A stretch of DNA of 64,000 nt from Notospermus geniculatus (GCA_002633025.1 NMRB01000394.1:94884-158883), one strand, 5' to 3'; positions 35,809-46,778 are shown, numbered from the stretch's first letter. The notes: a model not told the origin generated them from the letters alone. Numbers and translations are program-made.

Positions 35809-38800
35809 TCAGTTCCGTAATGCAGCCAATCTGAAAGAAGGAGCAAAACGTGTACCGGTAATGTGTTATATTCAAATCCACTGGATCTTGGAGGAAGGGG
35901 GTCTCAATTAACAAAGTCGCGATCTTTCACCTCGAGATGATGATGGATTTATTCTATCTTTTTCAGCTACAAAATCTGCCCTCGTGGCTTATAATATCAG
36001 AAATGGCTGTCGCACTGTTCTCCCTAAATACTTTCCGGTTCCAGCCCCGTCATTATCTTAAAAATGCGGAATTTTCAAATTGAGCTATAGGGTATATAAC
36101 AAATGATTCAATGCTGGGAAATCACTTATGAGGAAGTTTGCCCATTGTGGCTCCTTATCTACATGTACATCCTCCCATAGCAGGGCTTTGTCTCACACAA
36201 AGTGTGAGTGCATGAAGAGGAGCAAGGTAAAAACCCCTGCTGTGGGAGGATGCTTATCTATGATGATATGAAATGCTGTAGTGAAGACACAGGAGACAAC
36301 ACTTTTAGAGAAATATTTTTCAACGGCCAGCATTATTCGATATTGACCCTGAAATTAATACAGGCACTTTTGTCTCAAAAAGCTAGCACAAGCCAGTAGG
36401 AACCTACTGTCTTCAGCAACAAGCTCACCTTCTCGATAACTGATCTTCTTGTTTATCGGATACTGAAGCAGCAGTCTCTGATGATCGTATTGAAGTGCCA
36501 GGATTCAAGTCTTTCAATTGGTCCATAACCTCCAGACCATTTTCTTCTGCTACCTGCTGGATCAGTGCCTCCACCTGGTCCTGAGGGGTTGACAAAGTTG
36601 TGGCACTACTGAGGGTGTCATCCATAGTCTGAAATTGATGTTGATACATATGTAGATCCTATCATGGCTGATCAGCTATCTGAATCATTTTGGTCTACAT
36701 ATCATCAATGAGCAAAGTCCGATGGGAAGCTATGTCTTTCACCTTAGAAACCCGTTACTATTTCTTGTATCTCCTTCATATGTAACCCCTTGTATAACAT
36801 AAAACTGTTTGGGTTCGGAGATTGTTTAGACTACTCGCGGGGTACTGAGGGACGCCTTGTTTAATATAGGTCATGGAACCATCTTTTTCTGAAGATGGGG
36901 ATTTGGCCTAGTGGTAACACGTTGACTGCCGGCTACGAATATACATGTACTCATTGTTGCTGATCTCCTCCCCATTGCCAGCTACGAGTATACTCGTAGT
37001 AGGGCTAAAGCATTTTCTGTTAATGTTGATAAGCTTGGCAATGACGAAGAGCCTTCCAATGATCATACTGGCAGTGGAGATTGACCAGATGTATGGGAAC
37101 ACGCTAGAGGGCGTACAGCTACGACTCGTAGTTGGCAATATGAAATAAACTTGAAATAGGCCTGGGGGTCATGGCAACAGATGGAAATGATATTTTGGCC
37201 ATGGCAGCGAATGTGTTAAGGCGTGCTGCCCCTGAGTGCTGGTGATTGATGGCTAATGCGAGGGTCCGTGGGTTTGAGTCCTGTGGGAAGCTATGTCTTT
37301 CACCTTAGCAACCTGTTACTATTTCATGTTCATCAACGAGCAGATGGTGGATATTACAACTTTCTCTAGATCCATACATACCGATGCTCTGACATCAAGC
37401 TCTTCAAACTGGGATTCAAATTTGGACATAATTTTGGACACTTTTTCCAAATCCATAGATGCCATGACTTTGTCTAAATCTTTGGTTAGTCTGCCTATGT
37501 CTTTAGTCAGCTGAAATGAGGAATGTAAACAAATTTAGTCAGCTGAAATGAGGAATGTAAACAAATTGTAGACATAAAAATCCATACTTCTGCTCCAATA
37601 TACAGCACCCAAGACACTGTAAACCGTGAAATGTTCACGACACTAAATGTTGGCGAATTTATCATTTTTGAAAACCGTGAAGACTAATTTCCGTGTTTAC
37701 CTTCAATCATAATTCAATGGAAAATGCATAAGGGTTTATTTTTCGCGCTGTTTAAGTTCGCGTTTCGGCCCATGACTGCGGAAATCGCGAAAATAAAACG
37801 CATGCGAAAATTTCACGGTTTACAGTACACAGTTCAGTGGTCCTTTGTAATTTAGTCAAGTCTGTCACTTAGATAATGTATCATGACTTCATTGTTTACA
37901 TTCAATGTTTGTAAACATTGATCTTTAACTGATGGGTAGTGAACTAATATAACTGGAAATACTGGATAAAGATATGAGGTATTCTGGGTCTTCCTATAAT
38001 ATAATATGAACTCTGTCATGGGGAGAACATTAAATTTTCCACCTGGAGGATGTCCAGGCGTAGATCCAGGGGGGGCGCACGCCCGCCTTTCAGGGAACAA
38101 ATTTGTAAAACTGACCGTGAAATTCTGGAATTTGGAGCAAATCTTTGAAATTCACCGCAGATTTCAATGTTTAGTAGCACAGGGTGCCCCCTCTTTTCCC
38201 AAATCCACGATCCGCCCCTGATCTCTGTACTTACCCCTTTCATAGTTATGGCAGTCTGCACCCGAGAATGGACAGCATCCACCCTTGAAGAAAGCCGGAG
38301 GTAGTTTAAACCTTCATTCTTCTTACGGATGGCATTTTCTGCATATATTCTTGCACCTTCAATATTCTTTTGTTGAAAATGGCCTAGACAAAAATAGATC
38401 AAGTCTCAACACACAATCCAAGCAACAGAAACTAAAACTGGAAATGAACCATGCAATAGACAAATCCCAGATTCCCAGATCTGCGCACTTCCGCCAAAAT
38501 GGCAAACAGAACCTCGACCTGAAACCAGCTGACGTGACGCAATCCATGATTCAGCAATGGTCGAGACTGACGCAACGTCATCGAACTCACTGTCGTCACA
38601 TGGTCGTGGGGTTCTCTGCGTCACGTCATTCAGTGTCAGCTGGTTTCAGACCAAGGTTCTGTTTGCCTTTTCGGCAGAAGTGTGCAGACTTTTCTCGTTT
38701 TCGTCAATTTGGGATTTGTCTATTGCGGCATTGAAGACTAACAACCCCCTTGACCATTGCCGGCTGCTGGTATACAATGCTTGGCCGATTTATGACCATG

Positions 38801-40655
38801 GGATGGGATGGAAACTGGATTGTGGTACCATTGCTGGGCACAATATGGAACCCATTCAAAACACTGTCAGCAGGGTCTCTACCAGAAATATTTTGAGGGT
38901 CCTAATTTCTTCAAAATCAACAAAAACCTCATGAAATTAAAGAAAATTGCCCTTTTCCATTCCTTTGAGGGTACTAGCGTAGTACCCTTAGTACCCTCTG
39001 GCAGAAACACTGGTCAGTGAATCAGTTTCCACAACATACCTTTCTGACCTTTGCCTGCTGTTTTTTCTCCTCTTTCTCAGCTTTTGTAGCCAATCGCTCC
39101 AACTGTTTACATGTGAACTAGAATAGAAAGTGAGACCCATAATTTACAATGGTATGGTGTAGGATGGAAGAGTATTCATTGTGTTTTTAATGTCCTCTTA
39201 AAGCCCCACTGTATTGAATGTGAAAAACGCAAATCATCGCCGCGATTCTTCCACGACGTCAGCGTAGTGTAAAATGTACTACGCTCTGTCAGAATACATT
39301 AGAGCTCTCCCTGCAGTTTTTTCCAATGCGTGCTGAAAACTAGGCCTTGATTCTGTGAAGTGCGTATCAGGCAAGCATTTTGGGGACCTTCAGGAGGCTA
39401 TGGGACCTCTATGTGCACTCTCCTAACTTTTTGAAAATATCGTAAAATTCAATACTGTGGGGCTTTAAATCAGAATAATCAGACTCTGATTTTTAACTTC
39501 AAGCATGTCAGGTCTGCATTTGCTATTATACAATGTATCAATCTCTTTGGCTAAATTATGGAGTTTTGTCTAGCTAAGCATCCATCCAATCCATGAACCC
39601 TATGGTAATCCAGTCTAGACTACGGTACATACATGTATGTAGAGGTCAGTAAGTGCTCAAAAAGACTAAACATAACAGTAACAAACTTATTCGGCTACAA
39701 AAAGTACAAGATTATTGTACTCACTCTCAGCTGAAACAATGTATCTGAAGTGAAAAGAAATGAATTACGCTAGGACATAGGGACGGGAGAGCGAGGCTCT
39801 TGTAGCTGTAGCCTATTATGATAAAGGCCGGCTTTTCCCGCACACACTGACTGGCGTGCAGTGTGAAAGCTAGTCTGCTGACTCTTGGATGGATGGTCTC
39901 TGAGAGTCTGTAGTGTCGGATGGTCTTCTTTTGGACTTGGAGTTGGGCTCCTCTCCAGCAGGCCCAGGAAGACAGATGACACGTCTTTTGACACATGATG
40001 ACAGATGACACATGACTTTTGGGGGGGCGGGGCGGGACTCGACTGTGCTGTAGCCTGGTGGCCTCTAGTATAGGCCTGTGCCACCATGTAACCTCCCGGG
40101 CTTTCTCTGCTCACAAACGATGCTGCCTGTGTTGTTAATATGCAAATGATGGCTGGAATTAGGCATGGATTTAATGATTGCTTATGGATGACGTGGTAAG
40201 CAAAAAATGTTCAGTTTCTTGGTGTTTTCTGGTCGTACGAGGGGTCTGAAGTGGAGCTGTCTCTCGGTTCGAAATCAGGTCCTGCGCTTGCCTACCTTGT
40301 CCTCCTATTACTCTTACGACTTACCCAGCATTTGTTTACAATGGTTTAACCCGATATTCCCGCTGACTAAGCCACTAACCCGATAATCCCCGCTAAAGGC
40401 TTCAGGGGCCTGTGATGTAACCTATGTAGGCCTAATGCATGCATTGCACACACTGATTAGGCCTCTAGGCTAGACAATGATCATGCATGCATGCATGCAT
40501 GGTGATTTTGCAAGCGAAAAAGCCAGCCCACAGGGCCAGGCCCAGGGGCCTAAATAAGAGCAGTAGGCCCCATCAAAATTAACTTTTTACACACAGGGAC
40601 AACCCCCTGGTTGATACAGATGATATAAACTTCACTTATAAAACTTACCTTCCAT
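35809..40655 (-). CDS. CHMP1B: CHMP1-family ESCRT-III subunit (charged multivesicular body protein 1)
   Basis: ESCRT-III subunit for membrane scission in endosomal sorting and cytokinesis; recruits VPS4 and spastin-type MIT proteins. Coding exons (minus): 40649-40655, 39725-39744, 39040-39117, 38235-38383, 37382-37510, 36429-36628, 35809-35830. The protein begins [18 protein letters not shown] and includes [46 protein letters not shown] and [11 protein letters not shown]. It ends EDQLSRRLAALRN, the MIT-interacting MIM1 helix. Length would be about 200 residues, matching the family's 196-199. All phases agree except in exon 38235-38383, which is two bases too long: both frames carry conserved residues on either side of an AAAA run near 38377-38380. 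Either the sequence has a 2-nt error or this allele is frameshifted. CHMP1B rather than CHMP1A is a similarity judgement. The 36429-36628 and terminal exons have a duplicate downstream. Confidence 0.88.
36168..36252. mobile_element. hAT-like MITE, CCTCCCA family (copy in segment B)
   Basis: CATCCTCCCATAGCAGGG to CCCTGCTGTGGGAGGATG. CTTATCTA occurs at 36154-36161 and 36253-36260, an 8-bp target duplication with six extra bases (CATGTA) inside the left copy. Confidence 0.75.
36895..37290 (+). mobile_element. Possible interrupted tRNA-derived SINE
   Basis: GGCCTAGTGGTAACACG near 36906 resembles an A box, and GGGTTTGAGTCC near 37270 a B box with one change. The 330-bp spacing suggests an insertion between (36940-37150, with repeated AGCTACGA/TCGTAG words). 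Lies in the CHMP1 intron 36629-37381. Low confidence. Confidence 0.4.
37616..37826. mobile_element. Foldback element with ACTGTAAACCGTGAAA ends
   Basis: ACTGTAAACCGTGAAA at the left and TTTCACGGTTTACAGT at the right, about 210 bp, in the CHMP1 intron 37511-38234. TA at the right flank suggests a Tc1/mariner-type MITE. Confidence 0.75.
38056..38220. repeat. Short interspersed repeat ending in GATCCGCCCCTG (copy 2)
   Basis: Second copy of the 11719-11880 family in the same orientation. It ends about 15 bp from the CHMP1 exon at 38235. Confidence 0.7.
38455..38723. mobile_element. MITE, ATAGACAAATCCC family (copy 3)
   Basis: AATAGACAAATCCCAGATTC at the left and GGGATTTGTCTATT at the right; interior matches 7399-7657 and 8733-8988. 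In the CHMP1 intron 38384-39039. Confidence 0.75.
39198..39468. mobile_element. TTAA foldback element, AGCCCCACTGTATT family (copy 1)
   Basis: TTAA-AGCCCCACTGTATTGAAT at the left, ATACTGTGGGGCT-TTAA at the right, with a related copy at 62989-63274. In the CHMP1 intron 39118-39724. Confidence 0.75.
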
Positions 40656-41540
40656 ATTGCGTCCCTTGAAATTGAAATAAACTGTTTGAAAACCCAGGAA
40701 ATCACCTGAACAGCTGAATGATGTGAAAATGGAAAACCCCACTGGAAGTGACGTCATTATCGAGCAAAGGAATTCCTTGTGGCGGTGTCACTGCACAGTT
40801 TTCCTTACTTGTGTCTGGTGTGATAGGAGAGATTATCCCCAAGAAAAAATGTCCACATTCCGAGTCCATGATATCCGAAGACAACTAACTGGTAGTGGTC
40901 TCAAATGTGACCCGTGCCAGCAAAATGAGTCAAAAAAGGGCCTAGGCGTACCTGGCGACTGGGAGGATCCAGCTGGAACTGGAGGCGAGACTGATCAGTT
41001 GCCAGAAAGTCGATGTATGGACCCTTGTGACTCGCTGGAACTGAGATTTTGCCACTCGCCGCGAGTTGCACATGTTCAACTTTCTAGCAACTAGCTGTAC
41101 CCAGTTTCGTTCAGTCACTGCGATGTACGGTACGCGGTCTGAACATGACGACCGATTGGATCCTCCTAGTTTTTACTGAGTTGCTGAATTTGCGATGTGC
41201 ACGCAGCGCATACATCACCAGCGACTGATCTGATCAGTTACTTCCAGTCAGAAGTGCGATGAACGCCCGGCTTTACTACATCAGCTGAATCCTTACGACT
41301 GCTCCTGAAAACCATAATGACGGTATGCTGAAGGAGAAAACTGCTTTTTCATATGAATGAATTTATTCATTCAATTTATAAATTAACATAATCAATAAAA
41401 TGATTAATTTCGGAGCCTTAATTTCAATAGGTACACACAAAAGTACAACAATCCCATTAACTATCACTACAATTTCCATTGTCAGCAAAACACCGAGAAG
41501 CCACAACAAAAGCCAAAAATAACAGAAATTTCGAAACAAT
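40656..41540. other. Upstream flank of CHMP1
   Basis: A plus-strand open frame at 40723-41094 (123 codons) begins 68 bp from the CHMP1 start, with no family resemblance; I do not call it a gene. GATCCAGCTGG...-type inverted words around 40965-41165 hint at another decayed foldback. Confidence 0.4.
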
Positions 41541-41918
41541 TTAAAGGGAGACATGCGAAAAATATTGCCCAGCGGGCACAAGTTGTCTGAGTTGTAGCGC
41601 CGTCTGTTAAAACACGGTGACACTACGCTATATCACAGGCCCCTGTAGAGCTATTAGTGAGCTTAGAACATGTATCTAACCAAAAAACACTAGTTTGTAA
41701 AAAACACACCCCGAGCTCACGAATTTATGAGCTCATGGTGTGTTTTTAGATACGTGTTGTGTTTTTTAGATACGTTTGGTTAGAAAAGCGTTCTTAACTC
41801 ACTGATAGCTCTACAGGCACCTGTGATATAGCGTAGGGTCACCGTGTATTAACAGACGGCGCTACAACTCAGACAACTTGTGCCCGCCGGGCAATAGTTT
41901 TCGCATGTCTCCCTTTAA
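41541..41918. mobile_element. TTAA foldback element, AGGGAGACATGCG family (copy 2)
   Basis: TTAA at both ends; same arms as 31054-31441, including GTTGTAGCGCCGTCTGTTAA. The inner arms carry CACCCCGAGCTCAC-type words also found at 59535-59722. Confidence 0.85.
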
Positions 41919-42133
41919 GTACGGTACATGTATTTGGAAATGAATATCATAATCACAAATCCATGATTCAATCAATATCTCTTCCCTGTAAAAAATCACT
42001 CAAAATGACAATTGTACAAGCAATGATTTTGATTTACAATAGAAATAAGGTACATATCCTCAGCAGAACTGTCATGTTCCAGGCCCTGAAAATTTGCACC
42101 ATGACTTGTTCATCTTCTTGCTTTTTACCATCA

Positions 42134-42223
42134 GGTGATTTCAAAGTTGGTGTTCACATGGTGTTTTCAATGCATTAATATTAGCATTGAAAACACCGTA
42201 TCAACACCAACATTGAAATCACT
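42134..42223. repeat. Hairpin of 40-nt arms
   Basis: GGTGATTTCAAAGTTGGTG ... CACCAACATTGAAATCAC, around an ATTAATATTA loop, with a few mismatches. Confidence 0.8.
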
Positions 42224-42837
42224 CATGTAAAAACTTAGTCTCACAAAATAGTCGCATAGAAAACAAAAGCACACTCAATCAGTCAGTGAACAAGACTGTT
42301 CTAGAATTCTCTTTGGCTGACTGCAAACCAGAGTTGTTCTACACTGTACTGTACCCCACAACAACTCATGTGTGATGGTTTCAAAGTCATAAGGTGGCTG
42401 GAACATATCCCAGTTTGAACAATGATTGTAAAACAGGCATGAACACGGCTTTGAACATTCAAGATCACCAACAGTACTGGTATAAAATACAAACAGATGT
42501 ATCAACTGAATGTTTCATTGTGTTGTAAAATTCACAGCATATATGAAATTAGATACAAGTACGGTGAGATTGTAATTCAAAAGTGAAATCTCAGGAAATG
42601 TTCCAAATATCTTTGAGTATTCTTTTAATATTCCATAACTTTGTTGAGATGCAGTCTCCTACTTGATCACATCCTCGCACCCAGGGTCTTCACAACCGGC
42701 TCCCCAACTCGCGCTTGGTTCAGAGGGAGGGTACGACCGTAAATGACCTGAGATTCTCAGGATGACTTGATCACAACATCGAGAAGTGAGACATTTGCCC
42801 CAATACCCTTTCACAACAGAATGTACAGTCTGGCCTC

Positions 42838-42955
42838 CACAGGCCTTGCCGTTTGACGGGCGCTAAAATGTGCATGTGCCTCGCAAACAATAGAAATTCT
42901 ATTGTTTGCGAGGCACATGCACATTTTAGCGCCCGTCAAATGGCAAGCTAGGCCT
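42838..42955. repeat. Near-perfect palindrome
   Basis: 48-nt arms meet at TAGAATTCTA-like symmetry (42848-42944) with one mismatch. The pairing continues outward with a small bulge through AGGCCT. MITE-like but unusually young. Confidence 0.85.
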
Positions 42956-43169
42956 GCCTCCACTTGATCGATAATTTGAATAGATTGTCATTTTCATTTC
43001 ATCAGCAATTCATGTGCCACGAATAGATCCTCGTCTTCATGTCATCCAAGGAGAACTGGCAGTGCAACCATCCTGAAACAGATGCCATAAACGATTAGAC
43101 AAATAGTTGTAAACAGGGAACTGGATCTAGCATCTCCTACGTACAACTTCTCTTGAACTGTAGGTAATA

Positions 43170-43983
43170 CAGGCCTCCCACCAGCTTCCAAGCAAATTAT
43201 TGTAGGAATTATAGGAACAATTTGCCAAAATTATAGGGAAAATATAGGAATTTTAACATGAAGATACCAGTATACTGATCTTATAATCTCCCTTCCTCAG
43301 TTGACTGATCATTCAGTTTCTTCAATTTCTTTGATGTATGCCTGTACTGGGGCTCTAGGAAAATTCGTACCCAGATAATTCGCCCCCAAAAAATTAGTCG
43401 GGAAAACTCCTTCCGGAGGAAAATCCGTCCACGGAAAATTAGTCCCTGGAAAATTCATCCCAAAGGATAATTCATCATCCGAAAATTTGTCCCAACAGGC
43501 GCAGATCCAGGATTTTTGGCAGAGGGGGGTCAGGGCCGCCGAGGGCAGTTGTTGCAGGCAGACGGCAAAGATGCCTGCGCCAACGGGGGGTGTGGGGGGT
43601 CTCCCCCAGAAATTTTTGAAATCTGGAAGGCCGTAGACGCGATTTCCTGGCATCTCAGTATCAAAACAGAAGCTGTATTCTTGCGTTTTTTTTGCTTATT
43701 GTCGCAGATTATTGAGAAAAAAAAAATTGGTGGTGGCAAGGAAAAGAGAAAGAAGATAACACATTACAAAGGGGGACAGCTGTGTAACCCCGCCCCCTCA
43801 TAGAAATCAATTTAAAGTAGTTAAAAGGCTAAAATACACTTGTTCACTTTTGGACAGACTGGAAATATAGGAATTATAGGACAAAATTGAAGAAATATAG
43901 GAATTATAGGAATATAGGAATTATAGGAACAAAATCTTTAAAATATAGGAAATATAGGAATTATAGGAACAGTGGGAGGCCTG
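43170..43983. mobile_element. hAT-like element with CAGGCCTCCCAC ends and ATAGGAATT repeats
   Basis: CAGGCCTCCCAC at the left, GTGGGAGGCCTG at the right. GGTAATA flanks on both sides (43163-43169, 43984-43990), a 7-bp match of a probable 8-bp duplication. Internal ATAGGAATTATAGGAA repeats occur at both ends. The middle holds a degenerate GGAAAATTNGTCC array (about 43360-43495) and a nested GGATCCAGGATTT-type repeat (about 43498-43800). Confidence 0.7.
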
Positions 43984-44137
43984 GGTAATAGGAATTAAGA
44001 CTATAAAACAATATGGCCTGAAATCTGCCTGAGAACAAGTCAACATCTCACTTTTCATGCAGTTTCATTCAACTGTGACAGGTAACTTCATCATGAGACG
44101 TTAATCAGAAATCTACCCAACCAAAAGATAGTGTTCT

Positions 44138-44248
44138 GGGTCCGTATTCATAAACATACTTTAGTCTAAGCGTGATACTTTTCTTTTGTGTTGAACAAAT
44201 GATTAGTGTCACACTTAAGACTTAAGTAGTTTTATGAATATGGGTCCC
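44138..44248. repeat. Foldback repeat with GGGTCCGTATTCATAAAC ends
   Basis: GGGTCCGTATTCATAAAC at the left pairs with TTTATGAATATGGGTCCC-type end at the right. TTAGTCTAAG and CTTAAGACTTAAG words lie inside. Confidence 0.65.
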
Positions 44249-44579
44249 GGTATACATGTAGAACTAGAGGGCAGTTTAGCAATTTTCCCTCAGGCTAATT
44301 TGCCATAGGGGAGACCGGGGCTGGTTGTAACAGGGGTAGGTTGTAACAGGTCTAATATTTCTTTGAATATCCACTGGGTGGGGCTGAGATTCCTGACATA
44401 TACTGAAATTGATATTTGCCGTCTTTGTTCCAAGGGGCATCTGAATGTCCGAATTGACTTTCCAAAAATCAACAAAAAACGTTTTTAGTAGGAAGTAATG
44501 GACCACCTCAAACGAAAAAGTGTTACAACTAGCCCTGGTCTCCCCTATTTTTTATACCTACCTCATGGTTGCTTCTTTC

Positions 44580-45485
44580 TCACTTGACGTTATGATACTT
44601 CAGAAGTCCATGACCTGGCAACCCGGGTGACCATCCTGGTAATTTGTACCAAACCTGGTAGGTTACAAACCACGAGAAAATGGCAAAGCAGGCCCCGAGA
44701 AGTTTTTGAGGCATTGAGTGGAAGTATATTATGGTTCCCAAGAGCATGATATCCCACACTGCAGTCAGTAACGTGAGCGAAACAACTGACCATTTTACAT
44801 AGATCGTTAACTCATTGTAGGACACTTCAGCTGCTGATAATTGTTCCTCCGTTAGGCGTGGACGTTGGGATTCTTCCGAAATTGCACTGGGTATTTTTTC
44901 CCAATTTTGAAAGGATTTTGCTTCCTCGGAGATGATAAGCAAACAATAAATAAGTAGAAATGCATGGCCCGATGTGTCAAATCCAAACCATTTATGTCCA
45001 CCTTCGGAGCACGACTTTTTGTCAGCATATTTTGTGGATGTGCACATCCCTGTCGCATTTTCAACATGTCGAAAAGCTCTCGTCCAGAAAAACCAGAAGG
45101 CTGTCCCCACCAAAAGTCGAGACATATGTTTGAGGACCAGATTTCGCTCCCCGCAGCAGTATATCCAACTCGTAAGGAACACAAAAGTTCCCACCAAAAC
45201 AAACGTCCAGCCCCATGAGAGTTTAGCAAAATAGACGTTGAGAAAACTGTCCTTTCTGGAGAATGCTGAACTGGGTGCAGTGAAAACGTCGAAAATCATA
45301 GAACCCGCACTGGTTCCTATGAGATAAATTCCGACCCTATACTTCGTATCAAGGAACAGGGTCTTTCTACAAACATAAAGGATGATCATTATGACGAATT
45401 GTTTGAAGTTTGTGGGCCCAGGGATAGATTTTTTGGGCTCCCGATTGTTCATTTTCTCAGCCCGTCCTTTCATGGGCGCAGCCAT
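44580..45485 (-). CDS. FITM2: FITM2-like fat storage-inducing transmembrane protein
   Basis: Endoplasmic reticulum multipass protein of the FIT family, needed for lipid-droplet budding and reported as an acyl-CoA diphosphatase. Uninterrupted frame, 301 residues (human FITM2 has 262). I chose the ATG at 45485 because it has a strong context (AAG before, G after); the frame stays open further upstream but only with non-ATG codons. About six hydrophobic segments lie near residues 28-45, 51-68, 91-111, 121-138, 172-187 and 229-281. The signature FDTSGHAFLL (169-178) carries His174, and YFHSMPQKLLG (254-264) carries His256. These correspond to the two catalytic histidines of human FIT2. No introns are seen. 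It lies about 3.9 kb upstream of CHMP1 on the same strand, with repeats between. Confidence 0.9.
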   Translation of the reverse strand: MAAPMKGRAEKMNNREPKKSIPGPTNFKQFVIMIILYVCRKTLFLDTKYRVGIYLIGTSAGSMIFDVFTAPSSAFSRKDSFLNVYFAKLSWGWTFVLVGTFVFLTSWIYCCGERNLVLKHMSRLLVGTAFWFFWTRAFRHVENATGMCTSTKYADKKSCSEGGHKWFGFDTSGHAFLLIYCLLIISEEAKSFQNWEKIPSAISEESQRPRLTEEQLSAAEVSYNELTIYVKWSVVSLTLLTAVWDIMLLGTIIYFHSMPQKLLGACFAIFSWFVTYQVWYKLPGWSPGLPGHGLLKYHNVK

Positions 45486-45842
45486 CTTGGTTTTAGAACT
45501 CCCGTCTTTATTTTTGGCGGGAAGTACAAACGTCAACTATTCGTGGCAGGGACCTTTGAATTCGCTCTGTGTTAGCTTTCTCCACAGTTCTTTCGAAATT
45601 AGCAATCAGATATAACTTTATCTTGACTGGGGTTGCTTATCTAGGACTGAAAATTTGGCACATGCACAACCAGGAAGTGAACAGACTGACCACGCCCATC
45701 AAGCTACTGCGGCGCCATCTTGCGTTGGATATACATACCAATGGCAGTTCAAGATTTTGGCCTGGACTGGTTCTCCTCTTCGCCGCCTACATTCGTGTGG
45801 CGCTCCTCTTCTAACTTCAACTTGTTTTTTTTTTCGAACTGT

Positions 45843-46778
45843 CTACAGGTACGGCAGCCGTACTCATAATCCCATCGGCTAGGGGTACGGCATCGTTTCA
45901 GTTTGCACATGCGCAGCAACTCGCATTTCCCCATAGGCCTACTCAAAACATGAACTATGATTTAAAACAATGGCGGCCTCTTAGGCGCGATTTATCTTGC
46001 AGACATCGTTTGGGGAGGGGGGTCAGGATTTGATCAGGGTTTGATCGTGTCAGTATTATTTTGGCCGGATATTATTTACAGCACTGATTGACAGAAGGGA
46101 TGATAGAATTTTCAGAAGTTGAGCAGGTGGCCGGCTGGCTCATACAGTAGAGCGTGGGGCCATGAATCAGGAGCGCCGGGTTCGATCCCTCGCGGTTGCA
46201 CTTTTTTACGTGTCTGTTTCTCTGTTTTTTTTTGTCTTTTTTTTGTGAAAAATTCTGAGTTCATTTTCCGTGCACATCCGATCGGGAGATGGTTGGGAGA
46301 TTTAACAAGTCGCATGAATCATTAGACGAATTTGAATGTTAATTAGACGTTCATTTTTATTTTGGTGTTGGGGGAGGTCAAACTGTGAAGTGACGTGAGG
46401 GCCTATATGGGCCAATTCCTTTGGAAGTGTAACGAAGTAAGCCTACACTCAGATACTTCATGGTACATTCACCTTGATCTGCCAATCTTCAGCATAAAAA
46501 TCATGCTGGTACGGCACTGCCGTAATAGCGGGAGAGTCCCTGCCGTATCTCTAGCCCATATCTGTGAAGATACGGCAGAAAACTGCGCAGGCGCAGCGCG
46601 GGAATAAAAGAGGATCTTTACGCATGCGCAATTCTTCTGCCGTATCAATAGCCAATGATTGTTCGGATACGGCACTGCCGTATTATAATACGGCAGTAAA
46701 CTGAGCATGCGCAGTGTAATAACAAGACTGCCGTATCCCTAGAATTTATATTTTGGTGTACGGCTGCCGTACCTGTAG
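45843..46778. mobile_element. Element with multiple TACGGCAG/CTGCCGTA palindromes
   Basis: CTACAGGTACGGCAGCCGTA at the left and TACGGCTGCCGTACCTGTAG at the right, about 936 bp. At least nine TACGGCAG-type words in both orientations lie between 46508 and 46770. A SINE is nested at about 46119-46200. Confidence 0.7.
46119..46200 (+). mobile_element. tRNA-like SINE head
   Basis: TGGCTCATACAGTAGAGCG resembles an A box and GGTTCGATCCC (46169-46179) is a good B box. The downstream T-rich body is of uncertain extent. Confidence 0.6.

Larger units (their letters stand above)
30129..36646. repeat. Tandem segmental duplication around the 3' half of CHMP1
   Basis: Copy A is 30129-34147 and copy B is 34238-36646, same orientation, joined by about 90 bp of unrelated sequence. 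Both begin TTAACCATAGTCATAAC and end TTGATGTTGATA. Copy A carries three insertions lacking in B (31054-31441, 31978-32571, 32742-33722). Copy B retains a full Tc1/mariner-like foldback (34364-34782), of which A keeps only the left end. A starts just 31 bp after the NUDT7-like stop codon. Confidence 0.88.

Noticed and set aside
31473-35834. Duplicated 93-94-codon plus-strand frames
   Set aside because: They run antisense across the CHMP1 terminal exon and 3' flank, exist in both copies only because of the duplication, and have no domain.
40723-41094. 123-codon plus-strand frame beside CHMP1
   Set aside because: No domain and a mixed cysteine/charged composition typical of chance frames; probably part of a decayed foldback.
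45486-45536. Longer N-terminus for the FITM2-like protein
   Set aside because: The extension begins with TTG, not ATG; the ATG at 45485 has a strong context.
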